A DNA stretch of 64,000 bases from JAWKXU01 sp964468045. GTDB lineage: Bacteria; Pseudomonadota; Alphaproteobacteria; Sphingomonadales; Sphingomonadaceae. How positions within the stretch are numbered: position 1 is the stretch's first letter; each line of letters begins with the position of its first letter. Location of the stretch: the NCBI GenBank assembly GCA_964468045.1, contig CAYXTO010000015.1, positions 23,927-87,926 on the forward strand. Reading direction: 5' to 3'. Positions 8,819-17,452 of this stretch are shown piece after piece. The notes beneath the pieces are model-generated. The model searched no databases, had not been told where the DNA came from, and saw nothing but the letters and a program-made list of their open reading frames with translations. The translations under genes were made by a program, and so were the position numbers.

Positions 8819-9664
8819 ATGACCCGGCTTCATCTTCATCTCCTGTCGGATTCCACCGGAGAAACGCTCGAGATGATCGCGAAGGCCGCGCTGGCCCAGT
8901 TCGAGAACGCCGACGTCATCCGCCATTTCTGGCCGATGGTGCGATCGCAGCAGCATCTCGACCGGATCCTGGGCGAATTGGCGAACAACCCGGGCCTGGT
9001 GCTGTTCACCCTGGTCAATCCGGAGATCCGCGCCCGGCTGGAAGAGAAGTGCCGGGTGCTGGGCCTGCCCATGGTTCCGGCGCTGGACGCGGTCACCGCG
9101 GCGCTGGCGGCGCAACTGGGTCAGAAGGCGCAGACCCGGCCTGGCCGCCAGCACATGATGGACGAGGCCTATTTCGACCGGGTCGCGGCGATCCATTATA
9201 CCATCGCCCATGACGACGGGGTCGGCTGGGAGGATTGGGAGGAGGCCGATATCCTGCTGGCGGGCGTTTCGCGCACATCCAAGACCCCGACCAGCATCTA
9301 TCTCGCCAATCGCGGCTTCAAGGTGGCGAATATCCCGCTGGTGGTCGAAAGCCCGCCCCCGCCCAGCCTGTTCGGCTTGCGGCATCCGCTGGTGGTGGGC
9401 CTCACCACCGCGCCGGACCGGCTGGTCCAGGTTCGCCGCAATCGCCTGCTTTCGCTGAACGAGGCGACCGAGACCGATTATGTCGACGAGGAACGGGTCC
9501 GCAAGGAATTGCAGCTGGCCCGCCGCATGTTCGCCGACAACGGCTGGCCGGTGATCGACGTCACCCGCCGTTCGATCGAGGAGACCGCCGCGGCGATCCT
9601 GCGCCTTTACAGCGAAAGGCAGGCGGCGCCCGGCAAGGATCCGCAAGGCGCCAGCCTGCTATGA
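8819..9664 (+). CDS. ppsR: Pyruvate, water/phosphate dikinase regulatory protein (PSRP, DUF299)
   Basis: Bifunctional ADP-dependent kinase and Pi-dependent pyrophosphorylase that switches a dikinase (PPDK or PEP synthase) off and on. It has 281 residues from the ATG at MTRLHLHLLSDSTGET, the family N-terminus. The nucleotide-binding loop GVSRTSKTPTS is at 149-159. It is the first gene on the right of the putative origin, like the DUF299 gene (CC_0001 position) of Caulobacter. Its stop overlaps the next start (ATGA). No dikinase gene is in the window. Confidence 0.92.
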   Translation: MTRLHLHLLSDSTGETLEMIAKAALAQFENADVIRHFWPMVRSQQHLDRILGELANNPGLVLFTLVNPEIRARLEEKCRVLGLPMVPALDAVTAALAAQLGQKAQTRPGRQHMMDEAYFDRVAAIHYTIAHDDGVGWEDWEEADILLAGVSRTSKTPTSIYLANRGFKVANIPLVVESPPPPSLFGLRHPLVVGLTTAPDRLVQVRRNRLLSLNEATETDYVDEERVRKELQLARRMFADNGWPVIDVTRRSIEETAAAILRLYSERQAAPGKDPQGASLL

Positions 9665-10245
9665 TCCTGCTTGCTTCCAGAAGCCAGTCGCGCCGTGCGA
9701 TGCTGGAGGGGGCGGGCGTCCCGTTTTGCGCCGAAGCAGCCTCGATCGATGAGCGCGCGCTGGAGCAAGGATTGAACGGTGCCCCGCCCCCGGCGGTGGC
9801 GCGCGCGCTTGCCGAGGCGAAGGCTCTGGCCGTTTGCCCTGCGGAGGCCGGCCAGCTCGTGCTAGGGAGCGATTCGCTGGTCGTGGTGGAAGGGCGCCGG
9901 TTCGACAAGCCCGCCTCGAGGGAAGATGCGGCGGAGCATCTGCGCTTCTTCGCGGGCCGGACGATGGAGCTGCACAGCGCCGCCGCGCTGGCGAAGGATA
10001 ATGCGCTCCTTTGGTGCCATTCTGCTGTCGCTCTGTTGCGTGTACGCCCGCTTTCGGAGGCTTTCATCCAGGATTATCTGGATTGGGAATGGCCCGAGGT
10101 TGCCGGTTGCGTGGGCGTGTTCCGGATCGAGGCGCGCGGAGTCCAGCTGTTCGAGACCATCGAGGGAGATCATTTCACCGTGCTGGGAATGCCCTTGCTG
10201 CCGGTCCTGGCCGCGTTGCGCGAATTCGGGGAGATGCGGGCATGA
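9661..10245 (+). CDS. maf: Maf family nucleoside-triphosphate pyrophosphatase
   Basis: House-cleaning enzyme that hydrolyses non-canonical nucleotides to monophosphates. It has 194 residues. The Maf signature LLASRSQSRRAML is at 3-15 and the catalytic-base region LVLGSDSLVVV is near 67-77. It also has the REDAAEHLRFFAGRT block. Coupled by ATGA overlaps to ppsR upstream and aroE downstream, it is part of the conserved ppsR-maf-aroE-coaE-dnaQ run. Which Maf subtype (dTTP/UTP or 7-methyl-GTP) it is cannot be decided by eye. Confidence 0.92.
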   Translation: MILLASRSQSRRAMLEGAGVPFCAEAASIDERALEQGLNGAPPPAVARALAEAKALAVCPAEAGQLVLGSDSLVVVEGRRFDKPASREDAAEHLRFFAGRTMELHSAAALAKDNALLWCHSAVALLRVRPLSEAFIQDYLDWEWPEVAGCVGVFRIEARGVQLFETIEGDHFTVLGMPLLPVLAALREFGEMRA

Positions 10246-11102
10246 GCCGGCCCTATGCGGAAGTGATCGGCGACCCGATCGCCCAGTCCAAGTCGCCCGC
10301 AATCCACGGCTATTGGATCAGCCAGCTTGGGCTGGATGCAGAGTATCGCGCCTGCCATGTCACCAGCGCGGGCCTCGCCGATTATCTTGCCGCGCGCCGC
10401 AAGGATCCTGACTGGCGGGGCTGCAATGTGACCATGCCGCACAAGCAGGCGGTCATTCCCTATTTGGACCGGCTCGATCCGCTGGCGCAGAAAATCGGAG
10501 CGGTGAACACGATCGTCCGGGAAGAGGACGGTTCGCTGTCTGGCTACAATACCGATGCCGGCGGGTTCCTGGAGGCTCTGCGCCCCCTGCTGGCGCAGAG
10601 CCATCTGTTCCGCATGGCGCGGGTGATCGGCACCGGCGGCGCCGCCCGCGCCATTGTCGCGGCCCTGGCCGCCGAAAACGTGATGATCGTCCTTGCCGGG
10701 CGCAATCCGGACAAGGCGCGCGGCCTGCTGGAAGAGCTCGATCCCGGCGGCGAGCATCACGTCGCGGACCTGGCTCATTTCGGGGAGCCGACCGATTTCC
10801 CCTTCGACGACCGGGAAGGATGCTTCGACCTGATCGTCAATGCCAGCGCGCTGGGCATGGCGGGGCAGCCCCCGCTGTCCTTCGATCTCAGCCATGCCCC
10901 CCCGGGCAGCATCGTCTATGATATCGTCACCCATCCCGTCGAAACCGACCTGCTGCGCCGGGCGAAGGAAGCCGGATTCCGGACGCTTGATGGGCTCAAC
11001 ATGCTGATCGGCCAGGCCGCGGAGGCGTTCGTCCGCTTTTTCGGAGAAGCGCCGCCGCGCGAGGCCGGGGATGCGCGCTTGCGCGAGATTCTGCGGGCAT
11101 GA
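10242..11102 (+). CDS. aroE: Shikimate dehydrogenase
   Basis: NADPH-dependent reduction of 3-dehydroshikimate in aromatic amino-acid synthesis. It has 286 residues. The substrate site SKSPAIH is at 17-23, NVTMPHK with the catalytic Lys68 at 62-68, AVNT at 87-90 and GYNTD at 101-105; GTGGAARA is the NADP loop. The ATG overlaps the maf stop and the stop overlaps the coaE start, so four genes are translationally linked. Confidence 0.95.
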   Translation: MSRPYAEVIGDPIAQSKSPAIHGYWISQLGLDAEYRACHVTSAGLADYLAARRKDPDWRGCNVTMPHKQAVIPYLDRLDPLAQKIGAVNTIVREEDGSLSGYNTDAGGFLEALRPLLAQSHLFRMARVIGTGGAARAIVAALAAENVMIVLAGRNPDKARGLLEELDPGGEHHVADLAHFGEPTDFPFDDREGCFDLIVNASALGMAGQPPLSFDLSHAPPGSIVYDIVTHPVETDLLRRAKEAGFRTLDGLNMLIGQAAEAFVRFFGEAPPREAGDARLREILRA

Positions 11103-11704
11103 GCCGGCCCTTCATCCTGGGCCTCACCGGGTCGATCGGCATGGGCAAGTCCACGGTCGCCCTGATGTTCGCCGAGCTGGGCGTGCCGGTGTTCGATGCG
11201 GATGCGGCCGTCCACCGCCTGCAAGGGCCGGGAGGGCGCCTGCTGCCCGCGATCGAGGCCGCGTTTCCGGGCACGACGGGGTCGGCCGGGGTGGACCGGC
11301 CCGCGCTCGGCGCGCGGGTGTTCGGGGACAAGGATGCGCTCGCGCGGCTCGAGTCGATCGTGCATCCGGCAGTCGAGAAGCTGCGCAAGGAATTCCTGCT
11401 GGAGCATGCCGGGCAGGACATCGTCGTGTTCGATATTCCCCTGCTGTTCGAAAAGGGCGGCTGGGAGCGGGTCGACGCGATCGCCGTGGTTTCCGCGTCA
11501 TCGGAGGTTCAGCGCCGCCGCGTGCTGGCCCGGCCTGGAATGACTCCCGAAAAATTTGCTGGGATACTGGAAATCCAGACACCCGACGCCGAGAAGCGCG
11601 CACGGGCCGATTATGTGATAGATACCGGGCAATCCCTGGCCGAAACCCACGCGGATGTGGTGCGGCTGATAGAGGACGTCCGCAAGCGGATTGCGATCGC
11701 GTAA
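11099..11704 (+). CDS. coaE: Dephospho-CoA kinase
   Basis: Last step of coenzyme A synthesis, phosphorylating the 3'-hydroxyl of dephospho-CoA. It has 201 residues, with P-loop GSIGMGKST at 11-19, the substrate region FDADAAVH near 36, and the family motif DIPLLFEKG near 111-119. The start overlaps the aroE stop (ATGA). Confidence 0.95.
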   Translation: MSRPFILGLTGSIGMGKSTVALMFAELGVPVFDADAAVHRLQGPGGRLLPAIEAAFPGTTGSAGVDRPALGARVFGDKDALARLESIVHPAVEKLRKEFLLEHAGQDIVVFDIPLLFEKGGWERVDAIAVVSASSEVQRRRVLARPGMTPEKFAGILEIQTPDAEKRARADYVIDTGQSLAETHADVVRLIEDVRKRIAIA

Positions 11705-11769
11705 AACGCTCCTTCCATGGTCGTATTTCACTTGCCACGCCGCCGTGCCGGGCCAATATAGGTCAAACG

Positions 11770-12453
11770 ATGCGAGAGATCATCTTCGACACCGAAACAA
11801 CCGGCCTCGATCCCGCCAGGGGCGACAGGATGGTGGAGATAGGGTGCATTGAAATGGTCAACCGTGTGGCGACGGGCCGAACCTTTCACGCCTATTTCAA
11901 TCCCGATATTCCGATGCCCGCGGAAGCCGAGGCGGTGCACGGTCTTTCCGACAGCTTCCTGGCCGACAAGCCGCGTTTTCACGAGAAGGCGGGCGACCTG
12001 CTCGAATTCCTGGGAGATGCGCCGCTGGTCGCGCATAATGCCGGGTTCGATTTCACCTTCCTCAACGCCGAGCTCGACATTTGCGGACTGGAAGCGATCT
12101 GCAGGAGCAGGATGGTGGACACGGTGGCCATCGCCAAGGTCCGTCACCCCGGCGCAAAGCTGTCTCTGGATGCGTTGTGCACCCGCTATGGTATCGATCG
12201 GAGCCACCGTACCAGGCATGGCGCGCTGCTCGATGCCGAATTGCTGGCACAGCTCTATGTGGAGCTGAACGGTGGGCGACAGATCGGCCTGGAACTGATG
12301 GCGACCCAGGAGACCGAGATCGTGGCGGTGACGGCCATTATCCAGCGCGAAAGAGTGTTCCGGCCGGCGCGGCCCCATGTGGCGGATGCGGAGGAATTGG
12401 CCCGTCATGCCGCCTTTGTCGAAAGTTTGAAGTCCCCGCTCTGGACGGCTTGA
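11770..12453 (+). CDS. dnaQ: DNA polymerase III epsilon subunit (3'-5' proofreading exonuclease)
   Basis: Proofreading exonuclease of the replicative polymerase. It has 227 residues. Exo I DTETTGLD is at 7-14, Exo II HNAGFDFTFLN near 86-96 and Exo III HGALLDAELLAQLY near 155-168. The C-terminal tail that binds the alpha subunit follows. The start is 65 bp after coaE. In Caulobacter the next gene is secB; here it is a ribosome hibernation factor. Confidence 0.95.
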   Translation: MREIIFDTETTGLDPARGDRMVEIGCIEMVNRVATGRTFHAYFNPDIPMPAEAEAVHGLSDSFLADKPRFHEKAGDLLEFLGDAPLVAHNAGFDFTFLNAELDICGLEAICRSRMVDTVAIAKVRHPGAKLSLDALCTRYGIDRSHRTRHGALLDAELLAQLYVELNGGRQIGLELMATQETEIVAVTAIIQRERVFRPARPHVADAEELARHAAFVESLKSPLWTA

Positions 12454-12491
12454 TCCCGTCCCGGGCCAAGAAAGCAGGAGATTGCATCATT

Positions 12492-13052
12492 ATGGATATC
12501 CGTGTGTCCGGTCACCAGATGGATACTGGCGCTGCTCTGCAGGAGCATGCCTCGGAACGGCTGAATGCGATCATCGAGAAGTATTTTGGCCAGGCGCTTT
12601 CCTCGAGCGTCACCTTCGGCAAGGCGCCAGCCCATGCATTCAGCTGCGACATCGTCACGCATGTCATGCAGGGCCTGATCCTCAAGGGACACGCCGTTGC
12701 GCAGGACGCGCATCTGGCGCTCGATCAGGCAGCCGAGAAGATCGACAAGCAGTTGCGGCGCTACAAGCGACGACTCAAGGGCCGGCATGAGCAGATCGCT
12801 CACGCGCTGCGCGAGGAAGATGCGGCCTATCGCATCTTCGCGGACGAGCCGGAGGCCGAGGAAGCCGCAGATGCGCCCCCGATCATTGCCGAAACCCGGG
12901 TGGATGTTCCCGAAGCCAGCGTTTCCGATGCGGTCATGATGATGGATTTGCGCAATACCAATGCGCTGTTCTTCAAAAATGCTGGAACAGGGCGCCATAA
13001 TATGGTCTATCGCCGCAACGATGGGTCGATCGGCTGGGTCGAACCTTCCTGA
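12492..13052 (+). CDS. hpf: Ribosome hibernation promoting factor (long form)
   Basis: Binds resting ribosomes and promotes 100S dimers. It has 186 residues. The N-terminal HPF/YfiA fold (MDIRVSGHQMDTG... with the basic helix KQLRRYKRRLKGRH near 84-97) is joined by an acidic linker to the C-terminal dimerisation domain (DAVMMMDLRNTNALFFKNAGTGRHNMVYRR...DGSIGWVEPS). This two-domain layout is the long HPF. It is followed by ptsN, a common pairing near rpoN in other proteobacteria, but rpoN is not here. Confidence 0.92.
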   Translation: MDIRVSGHQMDTGAALQEHASERLNAIIEKYFGQALSSSVTFGKAPAHAFSCDIVTHVMQGLILKGHAVAQDAHLALDQAAEKIDKQLRRYKRRLKGRHEQIAHALREEDAAYRIFADEPEAEEAADAPPIIAETRVDVPEASVSDAVMMMDLRNTNALFFKNAGTGRHNMVYRRNDGSIGWVEPS

Positions 13053-13177
13053 AGCCTTCCGCGATCATTCGCGTAGCTGGCTTGACACCGCCCTTTGGCA
13101 TGGGTGGCGGCTATACTCCTTTTGCACGCAATGATCTTCCGGCTTGCCCCGGTCCGAACTTTCAACCCGGTAGGACA

Positions 13178-13639
13178 ATGGATTTCATCTATTCGCTTCA
13201 TCCCAAGGCGGTCGCGGTCATTCACGCGGACAGCAAGCGGGCGATTCTCGAGGAGCTTTCGAGCCGCTTCGCGCAGGTCTATGAGCTCGACCGCGCCGAT
13301 GTGCTCGAACGGATAGAGGAACGCGAGAAACTGGGCAGCACGGGTTTCGGGCGCGGTGTCGCCATTCCGCATGCGCGGGTTCCGGGCCTCGCCCGGCCCG
13401 TTGCCGCGTTTCTCCGACTCGATCACCCGGTTGATTTTGATTCCGCCGACGGGATGCCCGTCGAAATGGTGTTCGGCCTGCTGTCCCCGGAAAATGCGGG
13501 CGCGGTCCACCTGCAGGCGCTTGCCGCCGTTTCCCGCCTGTTTCGTAACGAATCCGTCCGGGATGTGCTAATCCATGCCAATGATGCAGAAGCCCTTTAT
13601 GCGCTGTTGAACAATGTCACAGATCGCGACGCCGCATGA
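13178..13639 (+). CDS. ptsN: PTS IIA-like nitrogen-regulatory protein PtsN (EIIA-Ntr)
   Basis: Phosphocarrier end point of the nitrogen PTS (PtsP-Npr-PtsN) that regulates metabolism and potassium handling rather than sugar uptake. It has 153 residues. The phosphorylated His65 is in GRGVAIPHARVPG at 58-70. The start MDFIYSLHPKAV was taken at the ATG at 13178. The last 26 nt overlap the next gene in another frame. The hpf-ptsN pairing is also found in other proteobacteria. Confidence 0.9.
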   Translation: MDFIYSLHPKAVAVIHADSKRAILEELSSRFAQVYELDRADVLERIEEREKLGSTGFGRGVAIPHARVPGLARPVAAFLRLDHPVDFDSADGMPVEMVFGLLSPENAGAVHLQALAAVSRLFRNESVRDVLIHANDAEALYALLNNVTDRDAA

Positions 13640-14096
13640 TCGCGCGGTGGAGGGCGCGGCCCTCCACTGGCGGGCGCTGGAAAATCTCTACGCTTCCGCT
13701 CCGATAAACCATTTGTTCGATTCCCGGCTGGAGATCCTGGGCGAAGGATCGGCCCGCATCCGCTTCATGGTCGACGAGCGCTATTTCCATGCTGCCGGAG
13801 CCGCGCATGGCACCATCTATTTCAAGATGCTGGATGACGCCGCCTTTTACGCGGCCAACACTATGGTGACGGACCGCTTTCTCCTGACGACCAGCTTCAA
13901 TCTCCATTTTTCCCGGCCGATCAAGCAGGGCCCGCTGGTGGCCGAAGGGCGCTGGATCAGCGGGCGCAGGCGCGTGCTGGTGGCGGAAGGGCGCCTGCTT
14001 GACCAGGAAGGGGAAGAGATCGGCCGTGGCACCGGGACGTTCATGCGCTCGCGCATCGCCTTGTCGGGCCTGCCCGGATATCGCACTTCCGGGTAA
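13614..14096 (+). CDS. PaaI-family hotdog-fold thioesterase
   Basis: A 160-residue hotdog protein. The segment FHAAGAAHGTIYFKMLDDAAFYAAN near 57-81 corresponds to the PaaI helix (normally HGG...DxA..), and DRFLLTTSFNLHFSRP provides the following strands. These enzymes hydrolyse acyl-CoA thioesters; the substrate is unknown here. The start lies inside the end of ptsN, so the genes are co-transcribed. The asparagine or glycine normally after H in HGG is A/T-replaced (HGT), so activity should not be assumed. Confidence 0.78.
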   Translation: MSQIATPHDRAVEGAALHWRALENLYASAPINHLFDSRLEILGEGSARIRFMVDERYFHAAGAAHGTIYFKMLDDAAFYAANTMVTDRFLLTTSFNLHFSRPIKQGPLVAEGRWISGRRRVLVAEGRLLDQEGEEIGRGTGTFMRSRIALSGLPGYRTSG

Positions 14097-14101
14097 TACG
14101 C

Positions 14102-14425
14102 GTGGCGGGCCGGCTTCCCACCCATATCGAGATTACCGGCCTGATCCGGGCGGTCGAGAGTGCCGGCGGCTTCGCGACCGTGCTGGCGAAGGGGGAGCGG
14201 GATTCAGGAACAATATTGATTGTTTGTCAGGAGAGCGCGAGGCGTGCCCGGGCATTCGAGCGGATGCCGCATCCTGACGGCACCCGGCCTTGGACCTTGG
14301 TGAAAGAAGAAGATACTGAAAATAAATGGGATTTTCAGGAATATCTGCAAAAGCGTCGGCGTCAGGACAGCGATCTGTGGATTCTGGAGTTGAATATCGC
14401 TGATGGGGAACGGTTCATCCGATAA
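14102..14425 (+). CDS. DUF1491 family protein
   Basis: A 107-residue protein of unknown function starting at GTG (MAGRLPTHIEITGLIRAVESAGGFATVLAKGERDSG). The pattern RLPTHIEI..L.R.V...GGFA.VL.KGE...G.IL, followed by acidic and aromatic blocks ending DLWILELNIADGERFIR, is that of DUF1491. It follows the thioesterase by 5 nt and probably closes the operon. Confidence 0.8.
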   Translation: MAGRLPTHIEITGLIRAVESAGGFATVLAKGERDSGTILIVCQESARRARAFERMPHPDGTRPWTLVKEEDTENKWDFQEYLQKRRRQDSDLWILELNIADGERFIR

Positions 14426-14625
14426 ACATCTTAACGTTATTGACTCCATTGCCCTGCCCAATAAAGGCCGCGCACCACTTCCGCGCAGGCGGCGGCGGCG
14501 GCGTTTCGGCCGGCGCGGCTAGCACGCAGACGGGGGGCGGCCGGCAGGCTGTTGGAAAATCGCTAACATGGCATGCGGAGGCATGCCGGATTTCCAGCCT
14601 GTGTCGGGTACGTCCACCGCCTTGA

Positions 14626-15309
14626 ATGACGGACCGAATGAGCCGTAAGACCAACCAGGCCAGTGCTATCGCAGTGGCCGCCACGTTTGTTGCTACTCTT
14701 TTGAGCACCGAAGGTTCCGGTGCTTTCGCACAGGAAACGATCCAGACCCTGATCGATGAATCCATCGAGGCACAGGCGACGCCTGCCGCTGTGGAGGTCG
14801 TTTCCCCATCCCCGGCAGAAGCCGTCAGGATGGAAGCCCGCCCTGTCGTGCAGCCGCTTCCGGCGGACGAAAAGGCAGAGCGGGGGCTCTCCGACGCCGC
14901 TTCCCTGGCCGAGCTCGTGTCCGAGACCCAGGCGGACGGCGAAATGTCCAACGACATGCGCTGCTTAGCGGGCGCCATCTATTTCGAATCAAAGGGCGAA
15001 CCGCTGGAAGGCCAGCTCGCCGTTGGCCGCGTGATCGTGAATCGCGCCAAATCCGGGCGTTTCCCGGCCACCTATTGCGGCGTGGTCTATCAGCCTTCGC
15101 AATTCTCCTTCGTGCGGGGCGGGCAGATGCCGGCCATCAAGACCGGATCGATCGCCTGGCGCGAAGCGCGCGCTATCGCCCAGATCGCGCATGACGGCAG
15201 CTGGGAAAGCCCGGCCAAGGGCGCGCTGTTCTTCCACGCGCGGCATGTGTCGCCCGGCTGGCGCCTCACCCGCGTAGCCCAGGTCGAAAACCACGTATTC
15301 TATCGCTAA
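14626..15309 (+). CDS. SleB-like cell-wall hydrolase
   Basis: Secreted peptidoglycan hydrolase of the SleB/CwlJ (Hydrolase_2) type. It has 227 residues. The signal peptide is at about 1-36 (cleavage near GAFA-QE) and a low-complexity linker runs to 105. The catalytic domain starts MRCLAGAIYFESKGEPLEGQLAVGRVIVNR near 107-136, with the catalytic Glu in IYFESKGE, and GALFFHARHVSPGW follows near 199. An inverted repeat (GGCATGC / GCATGCC, 14570-14587) sits 39 bp upstream. The 200-bp gap before it shows nothing else I can name. Confidence 0.88.
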   Translation: MTDRMSRKTNQASAIAVAATFVATLLSTEGSGAFAQETIQTLIDESIEAQATPAAVEVVSPSPAEAVRMEARPVVQPLPADEKAERGLSDAASLAELVSETQADGEMSNDMRCLAGAIYFESKGEPLEGQLAVGRVIVNRAKSGRFPATYCGVVYQPSQFSFVRGGQMPAIKTGSIAWREARAIAQIAHDGSWESPAKGALFFHARHVSPGWRLTRVAQVENHVFYR

Positions 15310-15315
15310 GATCGG

Positions 15316-15351
15316 CAGGCAGGTCGCGGGCAATGTTCCGCCACCTGCCTG
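15316..15351. terminator. Bidirectional hairpin between convergent genes
   Basis: The arms CAGGCAGGT (15316-15324) and ACCTGCCTG (15343-15351) are perfectly complementary around an 18-nt loop. It lies in the short gap between the convergent cell-wall hydrolase and xthA genes. There is no T tract, so it is a weak intrinsic terminator at best. Confidence 0.45.
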
Positions 15352-15369
15352 TCATCGCAGGCCGCCCGC

Positions 15370-16143
15370 TCAGTTGCGCAAGGCGACCCACACCGGCGCA
15401 TGGTCGCTGGCCTTTTCCCGCCCGCGACAGCTCTTGTCCACTCCCGCGGCCACCAGACGGTCGGCGCATTCCGGCGAGAGCAGTGCGTGGTCGATCCGGA
15501 AGCCATGGTCATGCTGCCAGGCTCCCGCCTGGTAATCCCAGAAGGTCCAGGCTCCGCCCATCGGATAGAAAGTGTCGATGGCGTCGGTCCATCCGTCATT
15601 GAGCAATTGCGCATAGGCATCGCGGGATTCGGGCTGCATCAGCGCGTCCGCGGCCATGGCGGCGGGTGACCAGACATCCTTGTCCTGCGGAATCACATTG
15701 AAGTCACCGGTCACGATGGCCGGGAGCTCTTCCGCCCAGATTTCCCGCATCCGCGCCCGCAGCCGGCTCATCCATCTGAGCTTGTACTCGAATTTCGGGC
15801 CCGGCTGCGGATTGCCGTTCGGCAGGTAGATGCATACGATCCGCACACCGTTGACCTCGGCTTCGAGATAGCGGGAATGGTCGTCCTCCGGTTCGCCCGG
15901 CAGGCCGCGCAGCACTTCGGCGGGGGGCTCCCCCTGGGCCAGAATGGCCACGCCATTGAAGCCCTTCTGCCCATGCCAGATCGCATGATAGCCGATCCTT
16001 TCCAGGTCGGCAGCCGGGAAGCTGTCATCCTGGCATTTGATTTCCTGCAGGCAGGCGACGTCCGGGCGGGTTTCCTCCAGCCATTCCAGCAGGCGCGGCA
16101 GGCGGGCGCGAATGCCGTTGATGTTGAAACTGGCGATCTTCAT
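15370..16143 (-). CDS. xthA: Exodeoxyribonuclease III
   Basis: AP endonuclease and 3'-5' exonuclease of base-excision repair. It has 257 residues. MKIASFNINGIRARLP at 1-16 gives the Asn metal ligand, CLQEIKCQDDSFP at about 31-43 the catalytic Glu, and GDFNVIPQDKDVW near 145 the active-site Asp/Asn. RIDHALLS and SDHAPVWVAL at the end supply the catalytic His. It is followed at 57 bp by nothing co-directional, while erpA precedes it on the same strand. Confidence 0.95.
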   Translation of the reverse strand: MKIASFNINGIRARLPRLLEWLEETRPDVACLQEIKCQDDSFPAADLERIGYHAIWHGQKGFNGVAILAQGEPPAEVLRGLPGEPEDDHSRYLEAEVNGVRIVCIYLPNGNPQPGPKFEYKLRWMSRLRARMREIWAEELPAIVTGDFNVIPQDKDVWSPAAMAADALMQPESRDAYAQLLNDGWTDAIDTFYPMGGAWTFWDYQAGAWQHDHGFRIDHALLSPECADRLVAAGVDKSCRGREKASDHAPVWVALRN

Positions 16144-16200
16144 GCGCGCTTCTGCCCCGCTGCCCTCGGAGCAGCCGCAAGCCCAGGCTGGAACGAAGGC

Positions 16201-16533
16201 TCAGATCGCAAAGCTGGATCCGCATCCGCAGCCGGCGGCGGCATTGGGATTGGTCACCTGAAAGGCGGTACCGCCAAGGGATTCGACGAAATCGACCATG
16301 CTGCCGGCCACCAGTTCCAGGCTCATCGGATCGATCACCAGCTTGACCCCGTCCGTTTCGCTGATGGAATCATCGCTTTCCACCGTGTCGGCCAGGCCGA
16401 ACCGGTATTGAAAGCCGGAGCAGCCCCCGCCTTCCACCGAAAGGCGCAGCATCGCGGGCTTGGCCTGCTTCGCCGCGATGGCGGAGACACGCGCCGCGGC
16501 GGCAGGGGTGAGAGTGACCTGGGATGTCGACAT
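16201..16533 (-). CDS. erpA: Iron-sulfur cluster insertion protein ErpA
   Basis: A-type carrier that hands Fe-S clusters to apoproteins. It has 110 residues. The three conserved cysteines are Cys38 (GGGCSGFQY), Cys102 and Cys104 (GCGCGSSF). The start MSTSQVTLTPAAAARV is the usual N-terminus; ten upstream codons were excluded. It is separate from the suf operon 19 kb away, which has its own A-type protein, so the genome has at least two carriers. Confidence 0.9.
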   Translation of the reverse strand: MSTSQVTLTPAAAARVSAIAAKQAKPAMLRLSVEGGGCSGFQYRFGLADTVESDDSISETDGVKLVIDPMSLELVAGSMVDFVESLGGTAFQVTNPNAAAGCGCGSSFAI

Positions 16534-16606
16534 GGGATGGATGTAGGACGCGCATCCGCTCACGGCAAGCCATGCTGCTGGTAAAGGCGGCCGGCCGGCG
16601 GACCGC

Positions 16607-17041
16607 TCAGGCGGTCTGGATGTAGTTGCGCATGGCCTGGGCTTCCGCTTCGGCCAGTTCCACCCTTTGCTTGACGAGATCGCCGATCGACACCAGGCCG
16701 ATCATGTTGCCGTTGCGCACCACCGGCAGGTGGCGGATACGGCGACGAGTCATCAGGCTCAGCGCTTCCAGCACGTCCGTTTCCGGATCGATGGTGACGG
16801 CCGGCGCGGTCATCACTTCTCCCACGGTCCGGTCAAGCGCCGCGGCGCCTTCGCTGGCGATGCAGTAAAGCAGGTCGCGTTCCGAAAAGACGCCGACGAC
16901 CCTGGTCGCTTCCATCACCGGCAAGGCGCCGATGCGGCGTTCGGCGAGCAGGCCGGCCGCCTTGGCAACCCCCGTGCTGACGCCGCAAGTGTGAACCTCG
17001 CCGCCACGCTGCTCGATCAAATGCGAGACTTTCACGCTCAT
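16607..17041 (-). CDS. Paired CBS-domain protein
   Basis: A 144-residue protein made of two CBS domains, about 10-65 and 75-130 (GALPVMEATRVVGVFSERDL and HLPVVRNGNMIGLVSIGDLV). Such stand-alone CBS pairs bind adenine nucleotides and regulate partner proteins; the partner is unknown. The start MSVKVSHLIEQ was chosen for the GGGGAGA just upstream. Confidence 0.85.
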   Translation of the reverse strand: MSVKVSHLIEQRGGEVHTCGVSTGVAKAAGLLAERRIGALPVMEATRVVGVFSERDLLYCIASEGAAALDRTVGEVMTAPAVTIDPETDVLEALSLMTRRRIRHLPVVRNGNMIGLVSIGDLVKQRVELAEAEAQAMRNYIQTA

Positions 17042-17145
17042 TCTCCCCATCTTATGATGAGGGATAATGCCATGAAGCTGTCAGATTGACCAGCAAGGCG
17101 AATTGCGTTTGCATGGCGGGCCCAAGGGGTGCAGACGCCGTTTCG

Positions 17146-17448
17146 ATGATACCGCGTTCCCCTCTCGACGATCCCGGCAATGCCGCCCATGCCTGGGCGC
17201 GCTACAAGCGCCTGATGCGCTTCATGCTGGGGGTGACGGTGGCGGTGGTGGTTGTGGCGATGGCCCTGCTCTATCGCAGCAATGGTTTCATCTCGATCCA
17301 TTTCTACATCGCGACCGCGCTGGGCATCGGCTTCGCCATGCTGCTGATGTCGGCGCTGATGGGGCTGGTGTTCCTTTCCAGCGGAACCGGCCATGACGAT
17401 GCGATCATCGATCCGCTGGAAGAGCAGCAGGACGACAGGAAGGATTGA
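17146..17448 (+). CDS. Small membrane protein, two transmembrane helices
   Basis: About 100 residues starting MIPRSPLDDPGNAAHAWARY. Two hydrophobic helices are at about 26-45 (LMRFMLGVTVAVVVVAMALLY) and 57-77. An acidic tail (DDAIIDPLEEQQDDRKD) follows. The start is uncertain: in-frame ATGs lie at 17086 and 17113. No function can be assigned. It is convergent with the ferredoxin gene, with 4 nt between their stops. Confidence 0.65.
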   Translation: MIPRSPLDDPGNAAHAWARYKRLMRFMLGVTVAVVVVAMALLYRSNGFISIHFYIATALGIGFAMLLMSALMGLVFLSSGTGHDDAIIDPLEEQQDDRKD

Positions 17449-17452
17449 GCCG

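Noticed and set aside
13082..13117. TTGACA followed by TATACT before ptsN
   Set aside because: The spacer is 24 bp, too long for a sigma-70 promoter; no sigma-54 signature fits either.
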